From Lasioglossum baleicum (taxonomy: Eukaryota; Arthropoda; Insecta; Hymenoptera; Halictidae): a stretch of 64,000 nucleotides of DNA. This document shows, in pieces, positions 56,428 to 64,000 of the stretch (positions within the stretch are counted from its first letter, which is position 1; the number at the start of each line of letters is the position of its first letter). Below the pieces are notes generated by a model, which was not told where the DNA came from, made no database searches, and was given only the letters and a program-made list of their open reading frames with translations. The translations under genes and the position numbers were made by a program. Location: NCBI RefSeq assembly GCF_051020765.1, contig NW_027469323.1, forward strand, positions 1 through 64,000. The letters are read 5' to 3'.

Positions 56428-58104
56428 GGTTGCTGTTATAGCGTTGTCGAGAGACTGATGATCTTCAGGGGTGACGGTTTCTCCTTGAAGATCTCGTTGC
56501 GTCGCAGGGATATCGTCTTCCTGCTGTGGAGTGGGGTGATGCTGACCAGAGGTTTTAAATTTCGCTCTTGGGTCGCTGCGATAGTTTATCGTTGGCGTAA
56601 CGATATTGGAGACTCTGTTAACGCTAGGAAGATTGAATTCGTTTCGCAAGATACATAACGAAAGCTTATAATCAGACTTAGTTGTCTCGGGCGAGTATAA
56701 TGTATCGGCTTTATTTCTTTTTCTTGCTGACGCGAATCTCGCGGAATTGTATTTGCCAGACGCATGGACTTTGTTTTCGGTCGCACGGATACCTGATCGT
56801 TGAAGCTGCAAGAGGTCTTGTTCCGGCGAGGATTTGAAGATAGGAGTTTGTGGCAAAACATAAACTCCTTTTGAATTAACTTTAGGAATAGAAATGTTTT
56901 CTAAATTGTTCTCATATGAACATTCTAAAAGTTCATCTGAGGCGAAGGCGCTGATGTTTCTTTCCACACAGGACTTTGAATATAAATCGTCGGGATGGTT
57001 ACCGGAATTCTTTAAAGTATCGGGATGGCTACCGGAATCGTCGGGATGGTTACCGGAATTATTTAAAGAATCGGGATGGCTACCGGAATCGTCGGGATGG
57101 TTACCGGAATTATTTAAAGAATCGGGATGGCTACCGGAATCGTCGGAATGGTTACCGGAATTATCTAAAGAATCGGGATGGCTACCGGAATCGTCGGAAT
57201 GGTTACCGGAATTAATAGAAGACGCGAGTTGATCGTTAACGATCGTCTCGTGCGCGCGGCACGCACGAGCATTGAATACGTCCGAATTGACTTCGGCTTG
57301 AATATTCGAAAAGGGAACCTCGATCTCTTCCACCTCCAACGTAGGCAGGGAGAAGGACGCCACTTCGGACGATGCGTTAAAGCATCGCAGGTATGCCTTT
57401 CCGTTACGGTTGGTGACTAAACAATCACCTAAGAACACATCGGGTTTTACATCTATTTTTCGCACATACCCTTCGCTTGGGCCCTTTACGTTGACGGCTA
57501 TGCAGGCGGCGGTACGGCTTTCGATGGAATATTCCCGAGGATTCGAAAAGGGAATACGTAGGGTTTTATACTCTACGCATTCCTTCGCAAATGATATCTC
57601 TGCTCCCTCTCTGAAGAAGGGGGAGCCTAAGATACCATCTATATTAATTGGAAAACTGTCAGGCAGAACGTGTAGCGTGACTTTAATGGAATCTGCTAGC
57701 TCCGCATTGATATAACCGAGGGTCGCAATTTCTCCTTCTGTCACGCCATGGACGTGTATGACGCTGTCAGTTTTTAGATGAACGTCAGATTTGATACCAG
57801 ACGCTCGGATTAAGTTGACCTCGGACCCGGTGTCCAAGAGGAACTCACACTCTTTTGAGAAGAGTGACGATCTTGCTTTTATTCGAGGGATAGGGGAGTC
57901 CGGCGCGAGATTTATTGCCGAGACTAATTTCGCGGATGGTCGTTCATTCTGCTGACCGTCCGGGTTATCTCTCCTATCTACTCGAATTTCATCTACTGCT
58001 GGTCGTCGCTGATGACGGCCAGCTGTGTTGCCTTTTGGCGATTCTCTTGGGATGCCTCCCGTCCTTTGGTCGCGTTTGTCGGGAGGCTTGATTCGTTTCC
58101 CGAC
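54400..58104 (-). CDS. E2 protease-linker-envelope polyprotein
   Basis: Intact counterpart of the E1 frame, with the -1 frame open from 58104 and 1145 codons from the conventional start at 57837. The extra 17 residues relative to E1 are one more linker repeat. Protease motifs DTGS and ILGS are present. The envelope part starts at a Met at 56427. No reverse transcriptase, RNase H or integrase lies between protease and envelope. Scattered substitutions relative to E1 (for example Lys to Asn and His to Asp in the linker, Thr to Ala in the ectodomain) leave the frame open. The stop codon again lies inside the 3' LTR. Confidence 0.85.
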   Translation of the reverse strand, partial: VGKRIKPPDKRDQRTGGIPRESPKGNTAGRHQRRPAVDEIRVDRRDNPDGQQNERPSAKLVSAINLAPDSPIPRIKARSSLFSKECEFLLDTGSEVNLIRASGIKSDVHLKTDSVIHVHGVTEGEIATLGYINAELADSIKVTLHVLPDSFPINIDGILGSPFFREGAEISFAKECVEYKTLRIPFSNPREYSIESRTAACIAVNVKGPSEGYVRKIDVKPDVFLGDCLVTNRNGKAYLRCFNASSEVASFSLPTLEVEEIEVPFSNIQAEVNSDVFNARACRAHETIVNDQLASSINSGNHSDDSGSHPDSLDNSGNHSDDSGSHPDSLNNSGNHPDDSGSHPDSLNNSGNHPDDSGSHPDTLKNSGNHPDDLYSKSCVERNISAFASDELLECSYENNLENISIPKVNSKGVYVLPQTPIFKSSPEQDLLQLQRSGIRATENKVHASGKYNSARFASARKRNKADTLYSPETTKSDYKLSLCILRNEFNLPSVNRVSNIVTPTINYRSDPRAKFKTSGQHHPTPQQEDDIPATQRDLQGETVTPEDHQSLDNAITATMQPIQAAILLSIATQASTLIGYDCGGSTLNITTYSTIDTLNCEPEDIAPAENLERIQLLQLAEFSQARVLQCHIGIDRTIYYCGMHSHNSVVSNGRQDYILPISSETCSSLHTTGTIFITPAAQITGIQPNSTSSHGLTLAGVIQNDGSCAGTTYSDPFGTWTDVVVQALVRITIRDYIAPIRLSTGQIHLQTGQTCPLQKGSCLDAQDGHTFWETTPTDSCKFNNYDVLYEGIATKLSSKVNPSPTLYTVASQDTTFALTETGRSSVCGYVIIRTEHPKLFILEVGSSGKFKEKTHTLVNNLDIFTYVNSKFVYVEKHLRKQFSQLYKDVIRQKCELERQILQNALTLLHSAPEEVATAIMKDVGFIAVPAGEVVHIIKCIPVTVQVRKTERCYDELPITYRNTSKFLKPRDHIISNAGTEKPCNELLPPYYRLHGTWYRLTPSLMEAITPSELHPLAKSTWKYIDPKNLATGGIYSQDDLDKLQDHIMFPVEKVAVINSIAQGATGRQFAAGNINMFNLLDENSLQQIAESTAQKLWSGFTTFGSISAGIIGVYVAIRTIKTIISTIVNGIALHSLYGWSLHLVVAIWSSLTRFFIFMKQRDNKTSAAIEDKDSDSASVGEFRTRPPLTKRTLICDSLDPVLRDRDDISVHPVYRHPEAEIPLREISSLRGEV
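54405..54415 (-). other. E2 polypurine tract
   Basis: Minus-strand AAGGGGGGAGG directly abuts the 3' LTR, as in E1. Confidence 0.9.
56986..57213 (-). repeat. In-frame 51-bp repeat in E2 (four full units and a partial one)
   Basis: Encodes the same 17-residue NSGNH(S/P)DDSGSHPDSL-type units as E1 but with one more copy, keeping the frame. Confidence 0.92.
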
Positions 58105-59300
58105 TCATTTCTACTGTAATATTCGCGGCGGCGACATTCGTGTATGTCATGTCCCGTGCGCTTACAATATTTACAATACTTCTGATTCTCCGTAGGAAAG
58201 CGATCGCGACCTGGGGACTGGGAAGCGCGATCTTCGCGTTTATACGTTTCGCGCTGATTTGATTGCGACGGTTCGTGACGTCGCGGGGGAGGAGAGCGAT
58301 ACGCGTCTCTGTTATCGGGTTTCCTGTCTCGCCAGGATTCACGAGGTGAAAAGGAAGGTCGTTGATCTTTCCTTTCCGAAGATCTGTTGCGCTGCTCAGG
58401 CGCATTCCTATCATAATAAGAGTTGCTTGATCGCTCTGGTGTGCGATTACGAGAGTCGGAGAATGCAACGCGGCGTCCGTCGTCACGATAACGAACACGG
58501 TCAAGCTCGTACTGTTTGTACGCGGTTACTGCTTCGTCGAATATTTTCTGTAATTCGAGTGACGCGCAGAGCCTGACCTCGGCTCGAAGCGCTGGGATAA
58601 GACCACGCATGAAACAATCAATTGTGAATTTATCAATCTCGTCTAGATTGGGGACCCCGCGGCCTGAATCTATGATCGCCGTTCTAAGGTCCTTTACTCG
58701 CGTAATATAATTCAACACGTGCTCGGACTGTCCCTGGTGTATCGAAGCTAATTCTCCGCGATACTGATCGATGAATTTATATGGGCCTAGTACATCTTTC
58801 AGGCGGTTGCACAATTCAGAGATTGTGTTAATATTTACGTCTTCAATCGCGGCGTATGCCTGTCCTCTAAGCTTATTGCATACTAATCTAGTGAGGGTAC
58901 GCTCAGCTGTGGCTGGAACAGCTTCCAAGGCTCGCTTGCACGCGCGAACGAATTGTAGCACGGTTATGGAGGTGCCGTCAAAGGTAGGCACAAGTTCAAT
59001 CGCTTGTTTAACGGTGAAATTCGAAGAATCGTGCATTATGGGTTCGCGGGGCGCAACGACTGGGCTAGCTGGAATTGATTGAGAATCTCTGGCCGATCGG
59101 ATTTCTGCTATCTCGCGGCGTATATCCTCGTACGTTACTCTCTGCTCACGCGTTTCTGTTTCGTATTGCAATTTGAGTTGAGTCAACGCGGCGGTTTGAT
59201 TAATGAGAGCTGCTTCTCTACGAGCTAAATCTTTCTGGAATTCAATTAATTCCTCTTCCGTAGGAGGAACCTTCTTTCTAGCCTCGCTACGCGTTTCCAT
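57993..59300 (-). CDS. gag: E2 Gag polyprotein (435 aa)
   Basis: Same length as E1 Gag, with the coiled N-terminal helix, capsid-like middle and a single CCHC zinc knuckle near residues 376-389. Differences from E1 are a handful, including Asp to Glu and Glu to Val near residue 51, Lys to Gln near residue 372, and Asn-Lys to Ser-Arg after the knuckle. The frame is intact. The same -1 overlap with the protease frame is kept. Confidence 0.9.
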   Translation of the reverse strand: METRSEARKKVPPTEEELIEFQKDLARREAALINQTAALTQLKLQYETETREQRVTYEDIRREIAEIRSARDSQSIPASPVVAPREPIMHDSSNFTVKQAIELVPTFDGTSITVLQFVRACKRALEAVPATAERTLTRLVCNKLRGQAYAAIEDVNINTISELCNRLKDVLGPYKFIDQYRGELASIHQGQSEHVLNYITRVKDLRTAIIDSGRGVPNLDEIDKFTIDCFMRGLIPALRAEVRLCASLELQKIFDEAVTAYKQYELDRVRYRDDGRRVAFSDSRNRTPERSSNSYYDRNAPEQRNRSSERKDQRPSFSPRESWRDRKPDNRDAYRSPPPRRHEPSQSNQRETYKREDRASQSPGRDRFPTENQKYCKYCKRTGHDIHECRRREYYSRNESGNESSLPTNATKGREASQENRQKATQLAVISDDQQ

Positions 59301-59656
59301 GATTGCGTCGCTTGAAAATTTCTAAGTATGAAATTCGCGAAAAATAATCCGACTATATAACGTGGGCGAAGGGGCGTTTTCTAAACCGCCCGTCGCACTT
59401 TAACGTTCACTAAAACTCTCGATGAATTTGTACTGAGTACGAACATCGCGAAAAACAATTTGAGTATGTAACGTGGGCGAAAGGGCATTTCCTTCACTGC
59501 CCGTCGCACTTTTAACTGACACTATGCTTTCACGGACTCTAAGTCTACTGCGTTAAATTGTCAAACAATGATGGAACGCGCAGGGGTTCGCGTGCTAACA
59601 CTGATTCTATTTTTATTCCTCGATGCCGTGCTTCTAACATCGGTGACCAACGACTG

Positions 59657-59782
59657 TCCTACCGACTGCGCCAAATTTGTCACAACAAATTTTGGCAGAG
59701 GTAGGACACATGACGTATCCTACAAAAGTGTTGACGGTGTCTCTAACATCGGTGACCAACGAGTGTCCTACCGACTGCGCCA
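59657..59782 (-). other. E2 primer-binding site and its duplicate
   Basis: The functional position is 59766-59782, next to the LTR. A second identical 17-base copy lies at 59657-59673, 109 bp into the leader, just as in E1. Confidence 0.8.
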
Positions 59783-59786
59783 AATT

Positions 59787-61503
59787 TGTCACGTCCTGGC
59801 GGGGCTATAAGAGCAAGAGAAGAGAATACCGCGGCCCGGCTACTCTACTCTTCCACTGACTGACATTTAATAAAAGTGTTGGTCTTTTTATCAACAGACT
59901 AGGACCCGATGCCGACACCTGCATGCAGTCTTACACAGATGAATGATGCACGCGACCCTGAAACATACGCGGTAATATGTTCCACTTACTTTTACGCTTC
60001 GCTTGTTTGTCGATTGACACGAGAAATGAATTCGCAACGGATGAACAGCTACGGTTGCGCTGATGGCCTTGAATACGGTCCGCTCTGCTTGACAGGCGTT
60101 GATCCAAATGGCTGGAAACGACCTTCAAGGATTGACGACTGCGCCAAACTCTGTCACGTCAATATTTGACAGGAACGACCTCCAATGATTGACAGCTGGC
60201 TGCTACGGTATTGTAGACGGATGCGCTCGTTGAGGAAACGGGCGTGGACGCTGTACGATACCGTGAATCTAACTCACGAATATCGTCCGCGTGATTGACG
60301 ATATTTTAACTAGCGAAAACGGGCGTGGATGCTGCGGAGCTTGCTATGCGAGCAAGTCTATCACTATCACGCACGTACGCGAACACGTAACAGGAAATTG
60401 AATAAGGAATACTATTCGCGAACTTTCCAGTGAGAACTCTATCTCTAACTAACAACGTGTCACTTCAAACTACGAAGTTAGGAGCAAGGAAATAATAATT
60501 GGGATTTAGATTGACTCTGGTAAAACAAAGTATATTATAAACGTAAAAGAATACAAAGGTAAAGATGCTTATTATTAACGAAATCGAAATACGTACTAAG
60601 TACGAAGTATGAAACGCAATAAAAATGTTTAATTGAATAAACGAAGTAATATTTGAATTAAACGAATAAGAATACGATATTACTGAATGGTATTAGGGAC
60701 TGTGTCTAAACAGTATGGATTTGGGAAGATTGTGTCTAAACAATCTGGATTTGGAAAGACTATGTCTAAATAGTCTGGACTTGGAAGATTGACGAAAACT
60801 CGACTGACCCACTCGGGTCCCCGGAGAGGACTGGGGAGAATCGAACGCTCGTCGACGAATAACGTTCGTCCGAAAAATGCTGACTTCGCAAAAGGGGACC
60901 GTGTCCTCTTTGTGCCGGTCTTCGTCGTAAACAGCGCGATGGCCGCCGCACTAGAGTCAGCAGTTTTCGTTCCCAGTGGTGCAGGACTCGAAAATTAAGT
61001 GGTAACCATTGGCGTACCTATTTATTTATTTAAATAAATTGGGACTTAGAATATTTTCGAGCGCTTGCTCTTGCAAGGCGTTTCGATGTAAATTTTATAT
61101 GTCATATGATTAGTTGACATCATTTGTCGACCGATCATATGTTTGAAAATATTCTAAGTACTTTTGAAAATTACCAAAAATCGAAATTTTGGTAAAGTCT
61201 AAACAAACGCGAATTGAGAACCTAACCTACAAATTTTTAGGTTAGTTTCATGATTTTCGCTCACGAGTCCAATGATATTTCAATCTTCGAGTTTGGGCCA
61301 TTTTTGGCTATTTTAGGATTTTGACAGATTTTGGATTTTAGGTTATGTTGATGGATTTCAATCAGATGTACGTGGTGTTAAGGATTCATTGTTATGAAGG
61401 ATTTTTAGGAGGTTTGGAATCTTTAAAGGGGAACGCTCGCTCTTATGTATCTAATTTTACATGTAGTCTTAAAGCTAACGTCGGAGGTGCGACCGACGTC
61501 ACA
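59787..61503 (-). repeat. E2 5' LTR (1717 bp)
   Basis: Minus-oriented; its end at 59787 meets the primer-site region and its start at 61503 abuts CTAA. Same length and apparent sequence as the 3' LTR. Confidence 0.93.
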
Positions 61504-61719
61504 CTAAGCACTCCTTCTCTATTGTAGAATAGTTCACTTCAGCGCCCTGCAGGATCCTTGAGGCATAGGCAACGGGACGATCCTTGCCTACTTCGCCTTG
61601 GCTTAGTACGGCGCCGATGGCATATCCAGATGCATCGCAGGTGACGTTAAACGGCTTATCGAAATCCGGGTATTGAAGGACCGGTTCGTCACACAGAGCT
61701 TGTCGTAGGTCTTCGAAGG
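61504..61719 (-). pseudogene. pol: E0 pol fragment: N-terminal RNase H region (between E2 and E3)
   Basis: This 216-bp island is open on the minus strand and encodes the junction of reverse transcriptase and RNase H: FEDLRQALCDEPVLQYPDF, then CDASGYAIGAVLSQG with a catalytic Asp, then AYASRILQ and EKECLA. The next part continues at 52687, across E2. Upstream it is cut at 61719 by E3; the reverse transcriptase itself must lie beyond E3, outside the window. Confidence 0.92.
61716..61719. repeat. Expected target-site duplication AAGG (left) of E3
   Basis: These four bases precede the E3 LTR terminus. The partner copy would be beyond the window. Confidence 0.6.
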
Positions 61720-63436
61720 TGTCACGTCCTGGCGGGGCTATAAGAGCAAGAGAAGAGAATACCGCGGCCCGGCTACTCTACTCTTCCACTGACTGACATT
61801 TAATAAAAGTGTTGGTCTTTTTATCAACAGACTAGGACCCGATGCCGACACCTGCATGCAGTCTTACACAGATGAATGATGCACGCGACCCTGAAACATA
61901 CGCGGTAATATGTTCCACTTACTTTTACGCTTCGCTTGTTTGTCGATTGACACGAGAAATGAATTCGCAACGGATGAACAGCTACGGTTGCGCTGATGGC
62001 CTTGAATACGGTCCGCTCTGCTTGACAGGCGTTGATCCAAATGGCTGGAAACGACCTTCAAGGATTGACGACTGCGCCAAACTCTGTCACGTCAATATTT
62101 GACAGGAACGACCTCCAATGATTGACAGCTGGCTGCTACGGTATTGTAGACGGATGCGCTCGTTGAGGAAACGGGCGTGGACGCTGTACGATACCGTGAA
62201 TCTAACTCACGAATATCGTCCGCGTGATTGACGATATTTTAACTAGCGAAAACGGGCGTGGATGCTGCGGAGCTTGCTATGCGAGCAAGTCTATCACTAT
62301 CACGCACGTACGCGAACACGTAACAGGAAATTGAATAAGGAATACTATTCGCGAACTTTCCAGTGAGAACTCTATCTCTAACTAACAACGTGTCACTTCA
62401 AACTACGAAGTTAGGAGCAAGGAAATAATAATTGGGATTTAGATTGACTCTGGTAAAACAAAGTATATTATAAACGTAAAAGAATACAAAGGTAAAGATG
62501 CTTATTATTAACGAAATCGAAATACGTACTAAGTACGAAGTATGAAACGCAATAAAAATGTTTAATTGAATAAACGAAGTAATATTTGAATTAAACGAAT
62601 AAGAATACGATATTACTGAATGGTATTAGGGACTGTGTCTAAACAGTATGGATTTGGGAAGATTGTGTCTAAACAATCTGGATTTGGAAAGACTATGTCT
62701 AAATAGTCTGGACTTGGAAGATTGACGAAAACTCGACTGACCCACTCGGGTCCCCGGAGAGGACTGGGGAGAATCGAACGCTCGTCGACGAATAACGTTC
62801 GTCCGAAAAATGCTGACTTCGCAAAAGGGGACCGTGTCCTCTTTGTGCCGGTCTTCGTCGTAAACAGCGCGATGGCCGCCGCACTAGAGTCAGCAGTTTT
62901 CGTTCCCAGTGGTGCAGGACTCGAAAATTAAGTGGTAACCATTGGCGTACCTATTTATTTATTTAAATAAATTGGGACTTAGAATATTTTCGAGCGCTTG
63001 CTCTTGCAAGGCGTTTCGATGTAAATTTTATATGTCATATGATTAGTTGACATCATTTGTCGACCGATCATATGTTTGAAAATATTCTAAGTACTTTTGA
63101 AAATTACCAAAAATCGAAATTTTGGTAAAGTCTAAACAAACGCGAATTGAGAACCTAACCTACAAATTTTTAGGTTAGTTTCATGATTTTCGCTCACGAG
63201 TCCAATGATATTTCAATCTTCGAGTTTGGGCCATTTTTGGCTATTTTAGGATTTTGACAGATTTTGGATTTTAGGTTATGTTGATGGATTTCAATCAGAT
63301 GTACGTGGTGTTAAGGATTCATTGTTATGAAGGATTTTTAGGAGGTTTGGAATCTTTAAAGGGGAACGCTCGCTCTTATGTATCTAATTTTACATGTAGT
63401 CTTAAAGCTAACGTCGGAGGTGCGACCGACGTCACA
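61720..63436 (-). repeat. E3 3' LTR (1717 bp)
   Basis: Same length and apparent sequence as the E2 LTRs (one 81-bp unit). Followed by minus-strand AAGGGGGGAGG at 63437-63447. Confidence 0.93.
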
Positions 63437-64000
63437 CCTCCCCCCTTAGAGAAGAGATTTCACGCAGTGGAATCTCTGCCTCTGGGTGGCGGTAGACAGG
63501 ATGCACTGAAATGTCATCCCTGTCTCGCAACACTGGGTCAAGGGAATCGCAAATTAACGTTCGTTTCGTCAAGGGAGGACGGGTTCGGAATTCTCCGACA
63601 CTGGCACTATCACTATCTTTGTCCTCGATGGCCGCTGAAGTCTTGTTGTCCCTCTGCTTCATGAATATAAAGAACCGGGTCAGTGAACTCCAGATGGCGA
63701 CAACGAGATGCAGGCTCCAGCCGTATAGTGAGTGTAATGCGATGCCGTTAACGATCGTACTGATGATTGTTTTGATCGTGCGGATCGCTACATACACTCC
63801 GATTATTCCAGCACTTATTGATCCGAATGTAGTGAATCCGGACCATAATTTCTGTGCTGTAGACTCCGCTATCTGCTGTAGGGAGTTTTCATCGAGCAGG
63901 TTGAACATATTGATGTTTCCTGCTGCAAACTGTCTTCCCGTCGCACCCTGTGCGATTGAATTTATGACTGCTACCTTCTCTACAGGAAACATTATATGAT
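63432..64000 (-). CDS. env: E3 envelope C-terminal part (incomplete at window edge)
   Basis: About 190 codons, open to the window end. It covers the end of the ectodomain, the hydrophobic segments (FGSISAGIIGVYVAI and GWSLHLVVAIW) and the charged tail. The residues visible agree with E1 and E2. The stop codon lies inside the LTR as in the other copies. Confidence 0.85.
   Translation of the reverse strand, partial: HIMFPVEKVAVINSIAQGATGRQFAAGNINMFNLLDENSLQQIAESTAQKLWSGFTTFGSISAGIIGVYVAIRTIKTIISTIVNGIALHSLYGWSLHLVVAIWSSLTRFFIFMKQRDNKTSAAIEDKDSDSASVGEFRTRPPLTKRTLICDSLDPVLRDRDDISVHPVYRHPEAEIPLREISSLRGEV

Larger units (their letters stand above)
52688..61503 (-). mobile_element. E2: complete gag-protease-envelope LTR retroelement lacking RT/RNase H/integrase (8816 bp)
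   Basis: Same organisation as E1 on the opposite strand: 5' LTR 59787-61503, primer site 59766-59782, gag 57993-59300, protease-envelope 54400-57837, polypurine tract 54405-54415, 3' LTR 52688-54404, with CTAA on both sides. Its length differs from E1 by exactly 111 bp. Two missing 81-bp LTR units and one extra 51-bp coding unit explain that difference completely. The two LTRs look identical. It interrupts RNase H of E0. Confidence 0.93.
39367..64000 (-). mobile_element. E0: pol-bearing Gypsy element, partial and interrupted by E1, E2 and E3
   Basis: E0's own sequence in the window is the 3' LTR (39367-41312), the spacer (41313-41443) and pol pieces at 41444-42162, 51090-52687 and 61504-61719, in that order from the 3' end. 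The order RNase H then integrase, the HHCC and D,D-35-E motifs and the polypurine tract mark Ty3/Gypsy. No envelope lies between integrase and LTR. All visible pol pieces are open, so E0 was probably active shortly before it was hit. Gag, protease, reverse transcriptase and the 5' LTR are expected to the right of the window. Confidence 0.88.
61720..64000 (-). mobile_element. E3: third copy of the pol-less family, partial (runs off the window)
   Basis: Begins with a 1717-bp minus-oriented LTR (61720-63436), then the polypurine tract (63437-63447) and the C-terminal part of the envelope frame. It matches E2 over all visible sequence apart from the different flanks. It interrupts E0 pol only 216 bp from E2. 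Confidence 0.92.

Overview
This is animal nuclear DNA, most likely from an insect; an ant or other hymenopteran is my guess from the style of the elements, but nothing here proves it. I see no ordinary host gene. The window has two parts: a very large two-component satellite array (1-37521, split once by a solo LTR) and a nest of Ty3/Gypsy-type LTR retrotransposons (37522-64000).

Satellite. Positions 1-30708 and 32707-37521 consist of a 42-bp unit (A) and a 24-bp unit (B). A carries a CACGTG E-box and a GGATGCATCC palindrome. B carries TGCGCATGCGCA, a perfect match to the palindromic NRF-1/Erect-wing consensus. A and B blocks alternate in an ordered way, and pieces of the array are re-duplicated at many length scales (offsets of about 804, 1767, 1849, 2471, 4667 and 10234 bp). 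Both units are multiples of three and lack stops in several frames, so enormous but probably meaningless reading frames cover the array on both strands. A 1998-bp solo LTR (30709-32706) with a GATG target duplication sits in the array.

Transposon nest. Reading target-site duplications and junctions gives the order of events. The array was invaded by a family-1 LTR (E5, 37522-38557, minus). E5 was split by a related LTR (E4, 38558-39366, plus). E4 was split by a pol-bearing Gypsy element (E0, minus; 3' LTR 39367-41312, pol running off the right edge). E0 pol was then hit three times by one young family: E1 (42163-51089, plus, TSD GATC), E2 (52688-61503, minus, TSD CTAA) and E3 (61720 to past the window end, minus).

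The most interesting system is the E1/E2/E3 family. E1 and E2 are complete elements with LTR pairs that look identical, tRNA-Ser-type primer sites, polypurine tracts, an intact gag, and a second long frame. That frame encodes an aspartic protease, a 17-residue repeat linker, and then an envelope glycoprotein resembling the chuvirus (Jingchuvirales) type. Reverse transcriptase, RNase H and integrase are absent. The family therefore looks like a recently active, pol-less gag-protease-envelope retroelement that must borrow replication enzymes. E0, whose LTR tips are nearly the same, is a candidate relative of the helper. A second point of interest is a 172-codon open frame inside the long LTR of the E0 family, intact in both copies present.
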